A DNA stretch of 64,000 nt, taken from Tetragonia tetragonoides. Taxonomy: Eukaryota; Streptophyta; Magnoliopsida; Caryophyllales; Aizoaceae. Positions within the stretch are counted from its first letter, which is position 1; every line of letters starts with the position of its first letter. Shown one piece after another: positions 22,555 through 32,671 of this stretch. Both the position numbers and the translations under genes were made by a program. The notes under the pieces are model-generated. The model had not been told where the DNA came from and did not search any database. It saw only the letters and a list, made by a program, of their open reading frames with translations. Location: the NCBI GenBank assembly GCA_038025085.1, contig CM076147.1, forward strand, positions 7,784,001-7,848,000, written 5' to 3'.

Positions 22555-23849
22555 TGATAGCCTTCGCAAGCATACGGATTTTATCGAGTAGTGTAAAAGA
22601 TTATCGTATCCACAGGGAGCTAGTATATCCAAGTATTAAATTTTCTCAAATATATAACAAGCTAAGCAGTTGGAATTGGACTTTTGTTGTTTCAAACCAA
22701 GAAAATAAAGCGAATAAAATTACGAGAGATTAACAAGATAAAAAGATCTAGAGTCGACTTAACTTAACTAGATTACTTGATGCGATAGATAAACTCAACT
22801 AGCATGTCAATGTCAATCATTGCAAGGACGGATAAAGAAGCCTAAACCTTCTCTCGAAGCGATAAAGGCAAACTCAATGTAAACATAACTACCTATTCTC
22901 ATGGAGTCAAGTAACATCAAGATCATGAAGAATGAAAATCAATCCAAAGCCCACAAGATATTCTAACCTACTTTCGTGATTAGGCAATCAAGATGATTTT
23001 TCGAAGTCCGACAATTAGCATTCCCCTTTCGATTTTATACTAATCATCCAAGTATTCAAAACCCTCTTTCAAGAATTATGAATAACAATAAGCAAACAAA
23101 TAATCATGTGCAATGATTGAACAAACATGCTAGCATCAACTTATCAAGACATCAAATAACCCAAATTAAGTTCATCAACCCTAGAATAAGAAAATTAGCT
23201 ACTCATGATTAAAGAAACTATTAAGCAAATGATAAGATTCAAACTAAACATGAACTAGCAAACTCGAAAAAATAACAATCATAAACTAATGGATTAAAAC
23301 TAAAAGCATATGAGAGGGAGAAGAGAGAGAGTAGGGATGAGAGATAAGCCAAAAGCTTCAATTGAAATTTCCCAAAGCTTGAACTTGTTCTTCAAATTGA
23401 AATAAACTAGAGAATTTGAGAGTATCTAAGTGCTTAATGTAAATTCTAAGGTTTTCTAATAGAGTAGAGAGAGATGATGGATGGATAGAGAGTGTGTGAT
23501 CAAGAAGAATAGAGGAGATAAGCCCTTTTATAGGCCTATACACGTTTAATCTAATGGGAGAAAAGAAGAGGAAAGGTCTCTTGTCGATTATGCATAAATC
23601 GCACAGGAGCATGATCGTGCCAACATAGGCACTTGAACGAGTATGATTGAGGCATTTTTTGAATTTTTAGCTCACTTAGCCAAATAAGCCTACCTTGGCA
23701 TGTTATCCTTTTGACTGGAAAAATCCAATTCGAACTGCTTAGCTTGTTATATATTTGAGAAAACTTAATACTTGGATATACTAGCTCCTTGTGGATACGA
23801 TAATCTTTTACACTACTCGATAAAATCTATATACTTGCGAAGGCTATCA
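22555..23849. repeat. Athila-type LTR sequence with inverted ends
   Basis: 22555-23620 aligns with the minus-strand LTR at 25683 onward, including a TATA box read on the minus strand near 23523-23532. The last 130 bp (23720-23849) are the inverse complement of the first 130 bp and end CTATCA in plus orientation, six bases before a plus PBS. So an LTR tail in plus orientation has been joined to a longer LTR piece in minus orientation. The stretch 23624-23700 also matches 28065-28140 in inverse orientation. Confidence 0.7.
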
Positions 23850-23855
23850 AGTTTT

Positions 23856-23873
23856 TGGCGCCGTTGCCGGGGA
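23856..23873 (+). other. Primer binding site, Athila type, plus strand
   Basis: TGGCGCCGTTGCCGGGGA, the common plant Athila-lineage PBS, six bases after the LTR end. Confidence 0.85.
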
Positions 23874-23907
23874 GCTTGGCGCATTCCAATATTAGGAGTT
23901 CCTTGAA

Positions 23908-24891
23908 ATGACTAGACTAGGCACTTATGTCTTGCTTGTGTTGATTTTGTTCATGTCATCTTCTTCTTATCATGGGTGCTATGGTGAGTATCACTCGAAT
24001 TGATATGTTAGTTCTTGTGATAACTATATGAATGCGAATGAATACTATTTGCCTAATGCTTGTTATGATTGGAATGAGTGTGTTGGTTCTAATACTAGTG
24101 GATATCAATTTGATCACCGCTACGAATGTGGCCAATATGATCCTTGTTTCGATAACCACAATTATGGTAATTTGGGTTATCCTCATTCTTTATTCGAAGA
24201 AGAGCAAACTCTATTGCCCCCTCATCCACCAAATTCACAATTGGAAACCCTCTTTGATCAATTCATTGTGATGCAACAAAAGGTCAATGAGGAACAACGA
24301 GAGTTAATAGACCAATTATGCTCTAAAGCTGATTTGGTTGCCTCCCACATGGCAATGATAGAGACGCAACTCAATTCCATGGATAATTTGTGTTTATCTA
24401 AACATTGCATTGAGCATGAGATTGTTGATGAGTTTGTTGGGAATGAGTTTGACGATCTTGATGAGCATCATGATTCAATCCCCTCCGAATCCATAAGCAT
24501 GCCAATTTTTAAAAGTGTGCATCCTCATATTAATCTCCCTCTCGATAACACGTTTGGATATGTTTATGTGAAACCAAATGATGTATTAGAGATTCATGAT
24601 TCTTATATGCATGGGGTTTATGATCAGATCATAGGTGAATCATCCAACAGAACTCATAGGGAGAATGATCATGAGTTTAGTATCTGGGAAGCTTTATATT
24701 GTCATTTTCAGTTTTCAAGGGCATTTGACAAGTTTAAGAGATTGTTGACTATTTATTATTTCTTTGTGATAATGATCTCTAACTTGTGTGTTTCTGAGAT
24801 CTTTACAAGTGCTTTTGACAAAATGCTACGGGCATTAGCCTGTTATGATCAATTCAAGGAGAGGATGATAAATGAGCAAAACCACCACTAG
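23908..24891 (+). pseudogene. Lone ORF of an Athila-type non-autonomous unit
   Basis: The frame opens MTRLGTYVLLVLILFMSSSS, a signal-peptide-like hydrophobic start. It meets one TGA at 24001-24003 and is then open for 287 codons from 24028. The N-terminal part is rich in Tyr, Asn, Cys and Gly (CYDWNECVGSN, YECGQYDPCFDNHNYG). The middle is a helical region (LETLFDQFIVMQQKVNEEQR), and the C-terminal part has NDVLEIHDSYMHGVYDQIIG and FTSAFDKMLRALACYDQFKE. It is not gag or pol. It occupies the space between PBS and a PPT-like tract. A 3' portion recurs on the minus strand at about 28890-29190 in decayed form. The function is unknown. Confidence 0.55.
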
Positions 24892-25096
24892 ACCATTATG
24901 ATTTGATGCACTCTTCGTGATGCAAGTCAAAATGGATATGTGAGTGTCATGATTGTGAGCAATAACTAGTTGGCATATGAGTCAGCAATACTTTTTCGAC
25001 CTCTTTCCCCCGTTCGGTGGGGCTCTGTGAGTTTTCTCTCCTCCCTTCCCCTCTATATTATTGTCTTTTCTCACATTGGGGAAAATGTTCGTTTCA

Positions 25097-25109
25097 AGCT
25101 TGGGGGAGG
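25097..25109 (+). other. Polypurine-like tract AGCTTGGGGGAGG
   Basis: Follows CACATTGGGGAAAATGTTCG, the block seen downstream of coding sequence in Athila-type elements. Repeated in inverse orientation near 28702-28714. Confidence 0.5.
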
Positions 25110-25662
25110 TGATTTTGATGCTACTTTGTGAAATGTGAATTGCATATAGTTTTTGTTTTATTTTGCATCATTAGTTTAGTTTTTTGCTTTTATTTTATTT
25201 TGTTTCTTTCTTTTATTTTTGTTTGTTTTGCATATTGTTTAGGTTTTATTTTTGCATGCATGAGAAAAAAAAATCCTAAAAAAAAGAAAAAAATGAAAAT
25301 TCCAAAAAAAATAAATATGATTGAGATATGATCCTTCGATGATGATTATTGTGTTATTGTGAAAAACTAGAAGGATCAACCCTTGTTCTTGTGCAAATTT
25401 GTTTGAGCCCAAGTTTCACATAGCATGATTGTTGTTGCGATTCGTTGTTTGTGGTATGCATGATGATGATTCTTGAATGTTCTGTAGTTTAGTTGGATAG
25501 ACCAAATTGACCAGTGAGTTTTGAGCCTTGAAGACCGTGCATCACTATGGTCTATTTTGTCTTTGATGTGTGAAACTCTCTCTAGGTCATCGGTTTCTAG
25601 AACTCACCATGGGAAGAGGTTTCTCAACCTCTCCGAATAGAATTCATTTCTCTTTTCTCTGT
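25110..25662 (+). other. Non-coding 3' region of the Athila-type unit, plus arm
   Basis: T/A-rich, no gene. It is the plus arm of an inverted repeat with 28156-28714 and ends abruptly inside an inverted PBS at 25662/25663. Confidence 0.6.
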
Positions 25663-25676
25663 CGGCAACGGCGCCA
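25663..25676 (-). other. Partial Athila-type PBS, minus strand
   Basis: CGGCAACGGCGCCA, inverse complement of the inner 14 bases of the PBS at 23856. The outer GGGA end is missing at the rearrangement point. Confidence 0.75.
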
Positions 25677-25682
25677 AAAACT

Positions 25683-27152
25683 TGATAAGCCCGCAAGTGC
25701 ACGAGTATATCGGCGTAATAAAATATCATATCCACAGGGTGCTTTCGATTCCAAATACTAAGGTTTCTTAAATTTAACAAGCTAGGCAATCAATAGCGGA
25801 TTTTTGGTGATTTTAGCAAAGAACTAAATCAATAATAATAATGTAAAAATAGCAAGACTAAAGAGCCTAGGATTGACTTCACTCAATTAAACTACTTGAT
25901 GCGGATAAATAAACTTCAACTAGCATGTCATGTCGAATGTTGCAAGGACGGACAAAGAACCTAAAACCTTCTCTCGAAGAATTAAAGGCGAAACTCAATA
26001 TAAAACTCGACTACCTATTCTCATGGAGTCAAGCAAATATCAAGAACATGAAGAACATAATTCTATCCAAGAAGCCCCAAGTAATTCTAACCTACTCTCG
26101 TGATTAGGCAAACTTGATGAAAGATTGAGTTCGGGCGATTAAGATTCTTCTCTCGAATTTAAATTAATCACCAATCATAAACAATGAACAAACAATCAAT
26201 CATTGTGCAACACTTTTACGACATGCTAGTTTCCAATTATCTAATTAGACATCAAGCAATTTAAACCAAGCTACATCAACCCTGGATAATGGGGAATTAG
26301 CTACTCATAATATTCAAGAACAAAAAGCAAACAAAGAAGACTAAATTAAATATGATTATGGTAGAATTTAAGAACAAAATCAAGAACATTCATAAACTAA
26401 ATTCAAATTAATCTAAAAGCAAGAGAGAGAGAGGAAGAGAAAGTAGGGATTAGAAATACCATTGATGCTTCAATTAAAAGTAATCAAGAACTTGATGAAA
26501 GCTTGAAAATAACAATTCCAATCTTCAAATTACAATAATAAACTAGTGTTTGATTCTAATTCTAAAAATCATAAAAGTGTTTCTAAACTATGAGAGAGAT
26601 AATGGGGTGCTAAGAGATGGTCTGAAAGAGATGAGTTCTCTCCCCTTTAATAACCCCAAAAATGAATGTAGTCGGATTTAGGTTAATAGACATTGGAATG
26701 GCAAAGGTCACGAATGAATTCTCGTGAAAACGGCAGTTTGCATGGTCGTGCAGCAAAATGTGAAGGAAAGTTACATGGTCGTGCAACCCTTCTTAAGCTC
26801 ACTGACTTACTTGCATGGTCATGCAAGGTTTAGCCTTCGAACTTGCATGGTCGTGCAAGTGTAATTTTGCCTTGAACTTCATTTTTGCACTTCTCTTCTC
26901 GCTTGGCTTTCTCTAAGGCGTCTTCCTCGACTTCTTCTGTGACGATTGCGACTCCAAATCAACTCCAAAGTCTCTACCAAGTCTCGGAGTCTCAAAATGT
27001 CCTAAAAACACATCAAAAGGCAAACGTACCCCAAGTATTCATATTTATCACAATAGTCATAAAATCTCACAAAGAAATGATATAATTACCTTGCAACCAA
27101 TCAAATGAGTGCGTTTATCACATGGAAAATAGCTCTAATTACGCACTCATCA
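25683..27152 (-). repeat. Athila-type LTR, minus strand
   Basis: On the minus strand it runs from TGATGAGTGCG at 27152, just after a PPT, to CTTATCA at 25683, six bases before the PBS remnant. Having both PPT and PBS sides, it is either shared by two tandem units or was fixed there by recombination. The U3 part carries four copies of TTGCATGGTCGTGCAA. Confidence 0.8.
26737..26858. repeat. Four copies of a 16-bp near-palindrome in LTR U3
   Basis: TTGCATGGTCGTGCAA-type units at 26737, 26771, 26811 and 26843, each with TTGCA...TGCAA arms. Spacing is irregular (34, 40 and 32 bp). Confidence 0.8.
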
Positions 27153-27166
27153 AACTCCCCCAAGCT
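27153..27166 (-). other. Polypurine tract, minus strand
   Basis: AACTCCCCCAAGCT on plus, that is AGCTTGGGGGAGTT, directly before the LTR start TGATGAGTGCG. Confidence 0.8.
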
Positions 27167-29190
27167 TATTAAGTCTTTGCTTGTCCCCAGGCAAAACACA
27201 TCAAGACAAAGGAGACAGGGAACAAAGGACAAGAGATCACCTTCTCAAACGAAGTTTCAAAAGCAACATCAAGACCAAAAGAATTAACCCAAGTCAAGAA
27301 CAATAGTGATATACCCGCACGAATTCACATAGCACATCATGTAATAGCGGTCCAAAACATCCAATCTTACCACAAGACCCACTCTCGAATGTAGCATAGC
27401 AAAGTAGAAAGACTCTCACTTTTGGTAAGTGGACACTCACACTCAAGTGTTTAAAATTGACAATAAAAGTGGGTTTCTCTCAATACTCATCTCAAAAGTC
27501 ATGGTTTACCATATGCTCACCAATCGTCTCACATCTCCTCCGCTAAGGACAATTGATATAAACGAGTCAAGAGGACTTTCATAGTTTGTAACGTAGGCTT
27601 AACGGTGAAGGGTAGGACAAATTCGTTTGGATAGTTGGTTAAGGATGTCATGAAATTAGTGGAGCAAAAATCATTAATTCACCTCATGCATGAAGGTAAA
27701 CAATGCGGAACTTCGACTAACAAAAAGCAACATCTAACCAATATCACCAAACTCTTTTGAAATACTCTTCATTCAAGCACAACTTTCAAGAATTCAACAT
27801 TTTCTTCATTTTTTTTTCTCTTATTTTTGAAAAATTTTTCTGATTTTTTTATTTTTTTTCGAAACCAAACTTTGAATTTCAACTATTCTTTAGAGAGCTT
27901 ACACAAACCACGGAGCTACACATTGTGAAATGTACCTTAAACTCCAAGATCAATCCTACTCCACAAGTCTCATGACAAATTGGTTAAACATGGTTTTTCC
28001 GATTAAAAGGCTTGTAATGCGGGTGAAAGCAAAGAATATGTAAAGCTCAAAGTGGTTCACAAAGGATAAATTGCCAGGGTAGACTTACTTGGCTAAGTGG
28101 TCTAAAAATTCAAAGAATGCCACAATCATACTCGTTCAATCAATGTCAGGTGCGGACTTGGCAGAGAAAAGAGAAATGAATTCTCTTTGGAGAGGTTGAG
28201 AAGCCTCTCCCCAAGGTGAGTTCTAGAAACCAATGACTAAGAGAGAATTTCACACATGAAAAACACAATAGACCGTGGTGATGCACGGTGTTCAAAGCTC
28301 AAAATTCACGGGTCAATTTGGTCTATCCAACTCAACTATACAACATTCAAGAGTCATCATCATACATGCCACAAACCATAAATCGCAACAACAATTATGC
28401 TATGTAAAACTTAGGCTCAATCACATTGCCACAAGAACAAGAGTCAATCCTTTCGATTTTCACAATAAAACAAGAATTATCATCAAAGGATCACATCTCA
28501 CACGTTTTTGTTCTTTTTCTTTTTTCTATTTTTTGGAATTTTTTTATGCATGCAAAATTAAAACCTAAACTATATGCAAAACAAACAAAAATAAAAGAAA
28601 TAAATAAAAAATGAAAAACTAATCTAAAAATGCACAAAAAAAAAAAAAAAACTATATGCAATGCAATTTACATTTCACAAAACATCATGAAAATCACCTC
28701 CCCCAAGCTTGAAACTAACATTGTCCCCAATGTGAGAAAGGACAACAATAGAGAGGGGAAAGGAGCAGAGAAAACTCACAGAGCCTCCCCCGGTCGGGGA
28801 GGGAAGAGGTTGGAAAAGTATTGTTGGCTGATATGCCAACTAGTTATTGCTCAAATCATATATATCTGGTGGTGGTGTTGCTCATTCATCTTCCTCTCCT
28901 TGAATTAATCATAACAGGCTAATGCCCATAGCATTTTATCAAAAGCACTTGCAAACATCTCAGAAACACACAAGTGAAAGATTAGTATCACCAAATTGTA
29001 GTAAATAATCAGTGACCTTTTGAACATGTCAAATGCCCTTGAAAAGTGAAAATGACAAGATGAGGTTTCCCACACATAAACTAATGATTCTCCCCATAAA
29101 TCTCATTACACTTGTCACCTATGATATGCTCATAAACCCGGTGCATACAAGAATCATGAATCTCTAATACATCATTGCGTTTCACATAGG
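27167..29190 (-). mobile_element. 3' internal part of minus-strand Athila-type unit
   Basis: In minus orientation: a decayed 3' portion of the lone ORF (29190-28890; fragments such as NDVLEIHDSCMH followed by stops), the PPT-like tract near 28714, the non-coding arm to 28156, then about 1 kb more non-coding sequence to the true PPT. Homopolymer-rich stretches lie at 27810-27860 and 28638-28652. No gag or pol. Confidence 0.65.
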
Positions 29191-29760
29191 CACTCATCAC
29201 ATGCATGCCTTTGAAGGCGACTCTAGTACTTACGCAAATATGATGTATCCAGACTCTATTGACTCACGGCTCCATGCGGCCTAGCTTAACATGCACGACT
29301 CTCCTATAGGGTCTGAAGAGGGTCTTCATATTGAAAAGGTTTTGTGATCAAGAATTTCATTCCTATAGTGATCTTGATAGAGTAAGAGACAAGTGGACAA
29401 GACTGGGTGCTGTCAAGGGAGAATCAGCCCCCAGTTTGATGTGTGGTTCTTGATGATCATGACCTACTCGAGGAGCTATGGGTGTTGATGCAGCGGTACA
29501 AAATATCCTAACTTAAGGTCTGGGGCCTAAATGGACAACTTTGAACGTAGAGGATAAGGAACCGACTCATTCTGAAAAAGCCTCCAGTTGGAAAGTCTGT
29601 GCGCAAGCCTACGAGAAAGGCGATGAGTATGACCTCTAGACGACTGACCAAATAGCGCTTACATGAGAAACAATGCTCTAAATCCTCAGAAATTTAAGTT
29701 CCCTCAAGATATTGAATTTTATTCATCATTTTTTTTTTTCCCTAACTTTAGTCTAGGCCG
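29191..29760. other. Unassigned repeat-like sequence
   Basis: No open frame of interest. It lies between the Athila-type cluster and the inverted Tat fragment and probably belongs to one of them. Confidence 0.35.
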
Positions 29761-30482
29761 CCCTTTCCGGGTTTCAACCTACCTGCCTCATCATTTTTCT
29801 TTTAGCCTTATGTGAAAATGGTGGAATGGGGAACTCATTATGATCATGTGACAAAGTGGTTGTCGCAGCCGGACCTCCTTGAGATTTCCTACGTATCCAG
29901 TGTGTGGAATCATGCCAACATGGGTGAAGAAGCGCTAATTTGCACGATAGAACAACTCTATATTGCTTTAGATATATGGGTTGTCTACGAGTTACAGCCA
30001 AAACTCCCTCGAGGGTCACCAAGGCACATGCAAATGATGCAATATGGAACATGTTTTTAAACAATTTAGCAAACTTGACTTTCGAGTCTCACCCTGTTAA
30101 AAAAATCCCCAGTGAAGTTGCCACTGTAAGGACCCGGGATTTTCCATCGCCCCACAGAATGCGTCCTTATAGTAAATTTGTAAGCTGGGGGCTTTAGATA
30201 AGTTCAAGGGACCATCGAGTTAGAAAAGATTTTGAAAAGACTTGAATTGAATAAAAACCATGAAAGAGGTCACAAATCTGCTATCGGCGTTTTATCGAAG
30301 TGACAAACTGAAGGGACAAAACCGAAGGGACAACCCAATAGCGCGATAAGTGAACTGATCATGTTTTTAGAAAGACTCCCGCTCATATAAAACATATGAG
30401 TACCCAAGAATAAATGTTTGGGGGTGAATGTACAAGGTGGGAAGGTGTTAGGCACCCAACTCAACCGTTTTATGACGGCCTC
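29761..30482 (-). mobile_element. Inverted Tat fragment: leader, PBS, LTR 3' part
   Basis: On the minus strand this reads: the last 358 bp of a Tat LTR (30482-30125), a PBS with one mismatch (30123-30106), then leader sequence matching 31680-31840. A short piece near 29870-29925 resembles the block after integrase in A (37065-37100). It abuts LTR A head-on at 30482/30483, making a perfect site for foldback. Confidence 0.75.
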
Positions 30483-31646
30483 TATAGACGCCAAAAAAGC
30501 GCCTTCAGATTTCTCCGCAAAAGCCCGATAATGAAAGGAGTAATTTATAAACTTGAATGCTATTTTTGCTTTAATAGTAAAATAAGGTCTCAGGATTTTC
30601 TTCGATCACTCCTTCATTCCATTCCCATTCAAAAGCCCCGTTCAAGAGCTTTCCAACGACACCTCTCATGACTTTTTCCAACTCCCGGTCGCCTAGTTGC
30701 GAATCGGGGGTAGAACCACCTTTTACCGAACAAGGGTAAAACGGTCAGCGACCCTGGATTTTTATTCCAGGGCCACTAGCGGCTATGGCCTGAGCCGCTA
30801 GCGGCCCTCGCTAAGTCTCCAAGCCCGACGATTTTTCAGCCCAAAATCCAAATTTCGGCTCCTTTCACCCTTCCAACCTACTTCCTGCGCCTATAAATAT
30901 GACCCCTCTCCCTCAATTCAAAACACACAGTCTACAGTTGACAACCTCTATTAACAGTGAGCTTCTCCCTCTTTCTTCCAAATTTGAGATCTTGTCTTTA
31001 TTATTTTTGCTAAATATAGCCTACAGTTCAGGTACTAACTCCTGAGGGCTCAAATTAAATTGCTTGCCTAATTGTTTATTTTCTAGTAGTCATAATGTAG
31101 ATATCATTCTAGTAAACGTCTTTTATTGCTTCCTAAATATTGTCTGTCAAAGCATGTCTAGTCGTTGTGATGCTCAACTTGTTAATCGAATGCATGTCTA
31201 AATAAGGGTCAATAATAAATGTTGTGATGCTTGTGATGAACCAATTAATAGTCTAAGTCTAGGTTGTTAATCCGGTTTTGCATGGGAATTATGTCCTTAA
31301 ATTATTAAGCAAACTTGAGTTAGTAGAGGCCATCATAAACGGGCGAGTTGGGTGCCTAACACCTTCCCATGGGTACTCATATGTTCTATAAGAGCGGGAG
31401 TCTTTCTAAAAATATGATCAGTTCACTTATCGAGCTATTGGGTTGTCCTTTCGGATTGTCCCTTCGGTTTGTCCCTTCGACAAAACGCGGATAGCAGATT
31501 TGTGACCTCTTTCATGGTTTTTCTTCAATTCAAGTCTTTTCAAAAGCTTTTCTAACTCGACGGTTCCTTGAACATATCTAAACCCCCAGCTTACAAATTT
31601 TCTATAAGGACGCACTCCGTGGCCGTAGAAGTCCCGGCTCCTTACA
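30483..31646 (+). repeat. 5' LTR of element A
   Basis: Begins TATAGACGCC (TGTAGACGCC in LTR B) and ends GGCTCCTTACA. GC palindromes GCCACTAGCGGC and GCCGCTAGCGGC (30772-30805), then TATAAATA at 30892-30899. 1164 bp against 1265 bp for the middle LTR. Confidence 0.85.
30892..30899 (+). promoter_or_regulatory. LTR A TATA box (TATAAATA)
   Basis: CGCCTATAAATATGA about 90 bp after the GC palindromes. The middle LTR has TATAAATA at 43099-43106. Confidence 0.65.
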
Positions 31647-31647
31647 G

Positions 31648-31665
31648 TGGCGACTTCACTGGGGA
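31648..31665 (+). other. Primer binding site, element A
   Basis: TGGCGACTTCACTGGGGA one base after the LTR end. This TGGCGACT...CTGGGGA form is usual for Tat/Ogre-type elements. The priming tRNA was not verified. Confidence 0.8.
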
Positions 31666-32671
31666 TTTATTTAAGAGGGTGAGACTCGAAAGTCAAGTTT
31701 GCTTAATAGCATCATTTGCATGTGCTCTGTCACAACCTTTTGACCCTTATCGACCCTCGAGAAAGTTTGTGTCGCAACTCGTAGACAACCTGTATATCTA
31801 AAGGAATACACAGTTGTCCTATCGTGAAAACCGACGCTTCCTTACCCACGACTCATCGACTCTTCTTTGCGAAAAAGAATTACAATTGATGTGTTGACCA
31901 TCCGCCGAACGGAAATTGTAATTTGTTGTGGTGACCTCACAGGAGCCAAAAGCCTCTAGCCCACATTCGTGCATTCGCTTGCTTGTTGTGCATGTGTCGT
32001 TGTAATGCTCGTTTGATCGCATGTTTGCCTGTAACTGCGTCGTTGTAGTGCTTACCTGAATGCCTGAATATCGTGATTATGTGCTAACATGTACTTACGT
32101 GATAGGAGTCTTTTCTTTTATTTTTAGCTAGTTCCTGATGCCCAAAAACGGTGCGAGAATTCAATTCAATGAATACTCATCGTTTTCCCAATGGTATATT
32201 CTGTCACAGTCATGAACAATTTTCTAGGATCTTTTTAGCAAAAAAAAGAGTCAGTCACTCCCATTTCCCCTCTCCCATTTTTCTATTTCTTTTTTTTTTT
32301 TTTTTGATGTAATCCAGATTCGGTCAAAAAAAAAAAAAAAACAACAAAAGCAAAAAAAACAAAAATGGCGTGAAAAAAAAGCGCCGAAAAAAAAACTTTT
32401 GCGAAAAATTAAAAAATGATGACCGAAATTCTTTTATGTTATTTTATCCCATTTTCCATTTTCTTTGAGTGTAGAAAAATAAAAGAATAGGATAGTCCGT
32501 CTTTTTCTATTTTTCCTATTTTCGTTCATTGACTCTACTTTTCTTTGATATTAGGGGAATTATTTGGGCATCTAGGCTTAAGGATCTTTTTAGGACAATG
32601 TGTTTTTTTTTTTTTTAATTTTATATGTGTGGGTCGTCATTTTTGTTAGGTGAGAGTCTCATGGTCTTTTC
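31666..32671 (+). other. Leader of element A
   Basis: Untranslated leader with long T and A runs (32288-32305, 32326-32341). No open frame of note. Homologous to 43921-44784 of B. Confidence 0.6.

Noticed and set aside
24032..24271. Second plus frame and a minus frame (23956-24186) over the lone Athila-type ORF
   Set aside because: Ile/Met/Val-rich shadows of the 23908-24891 frame.
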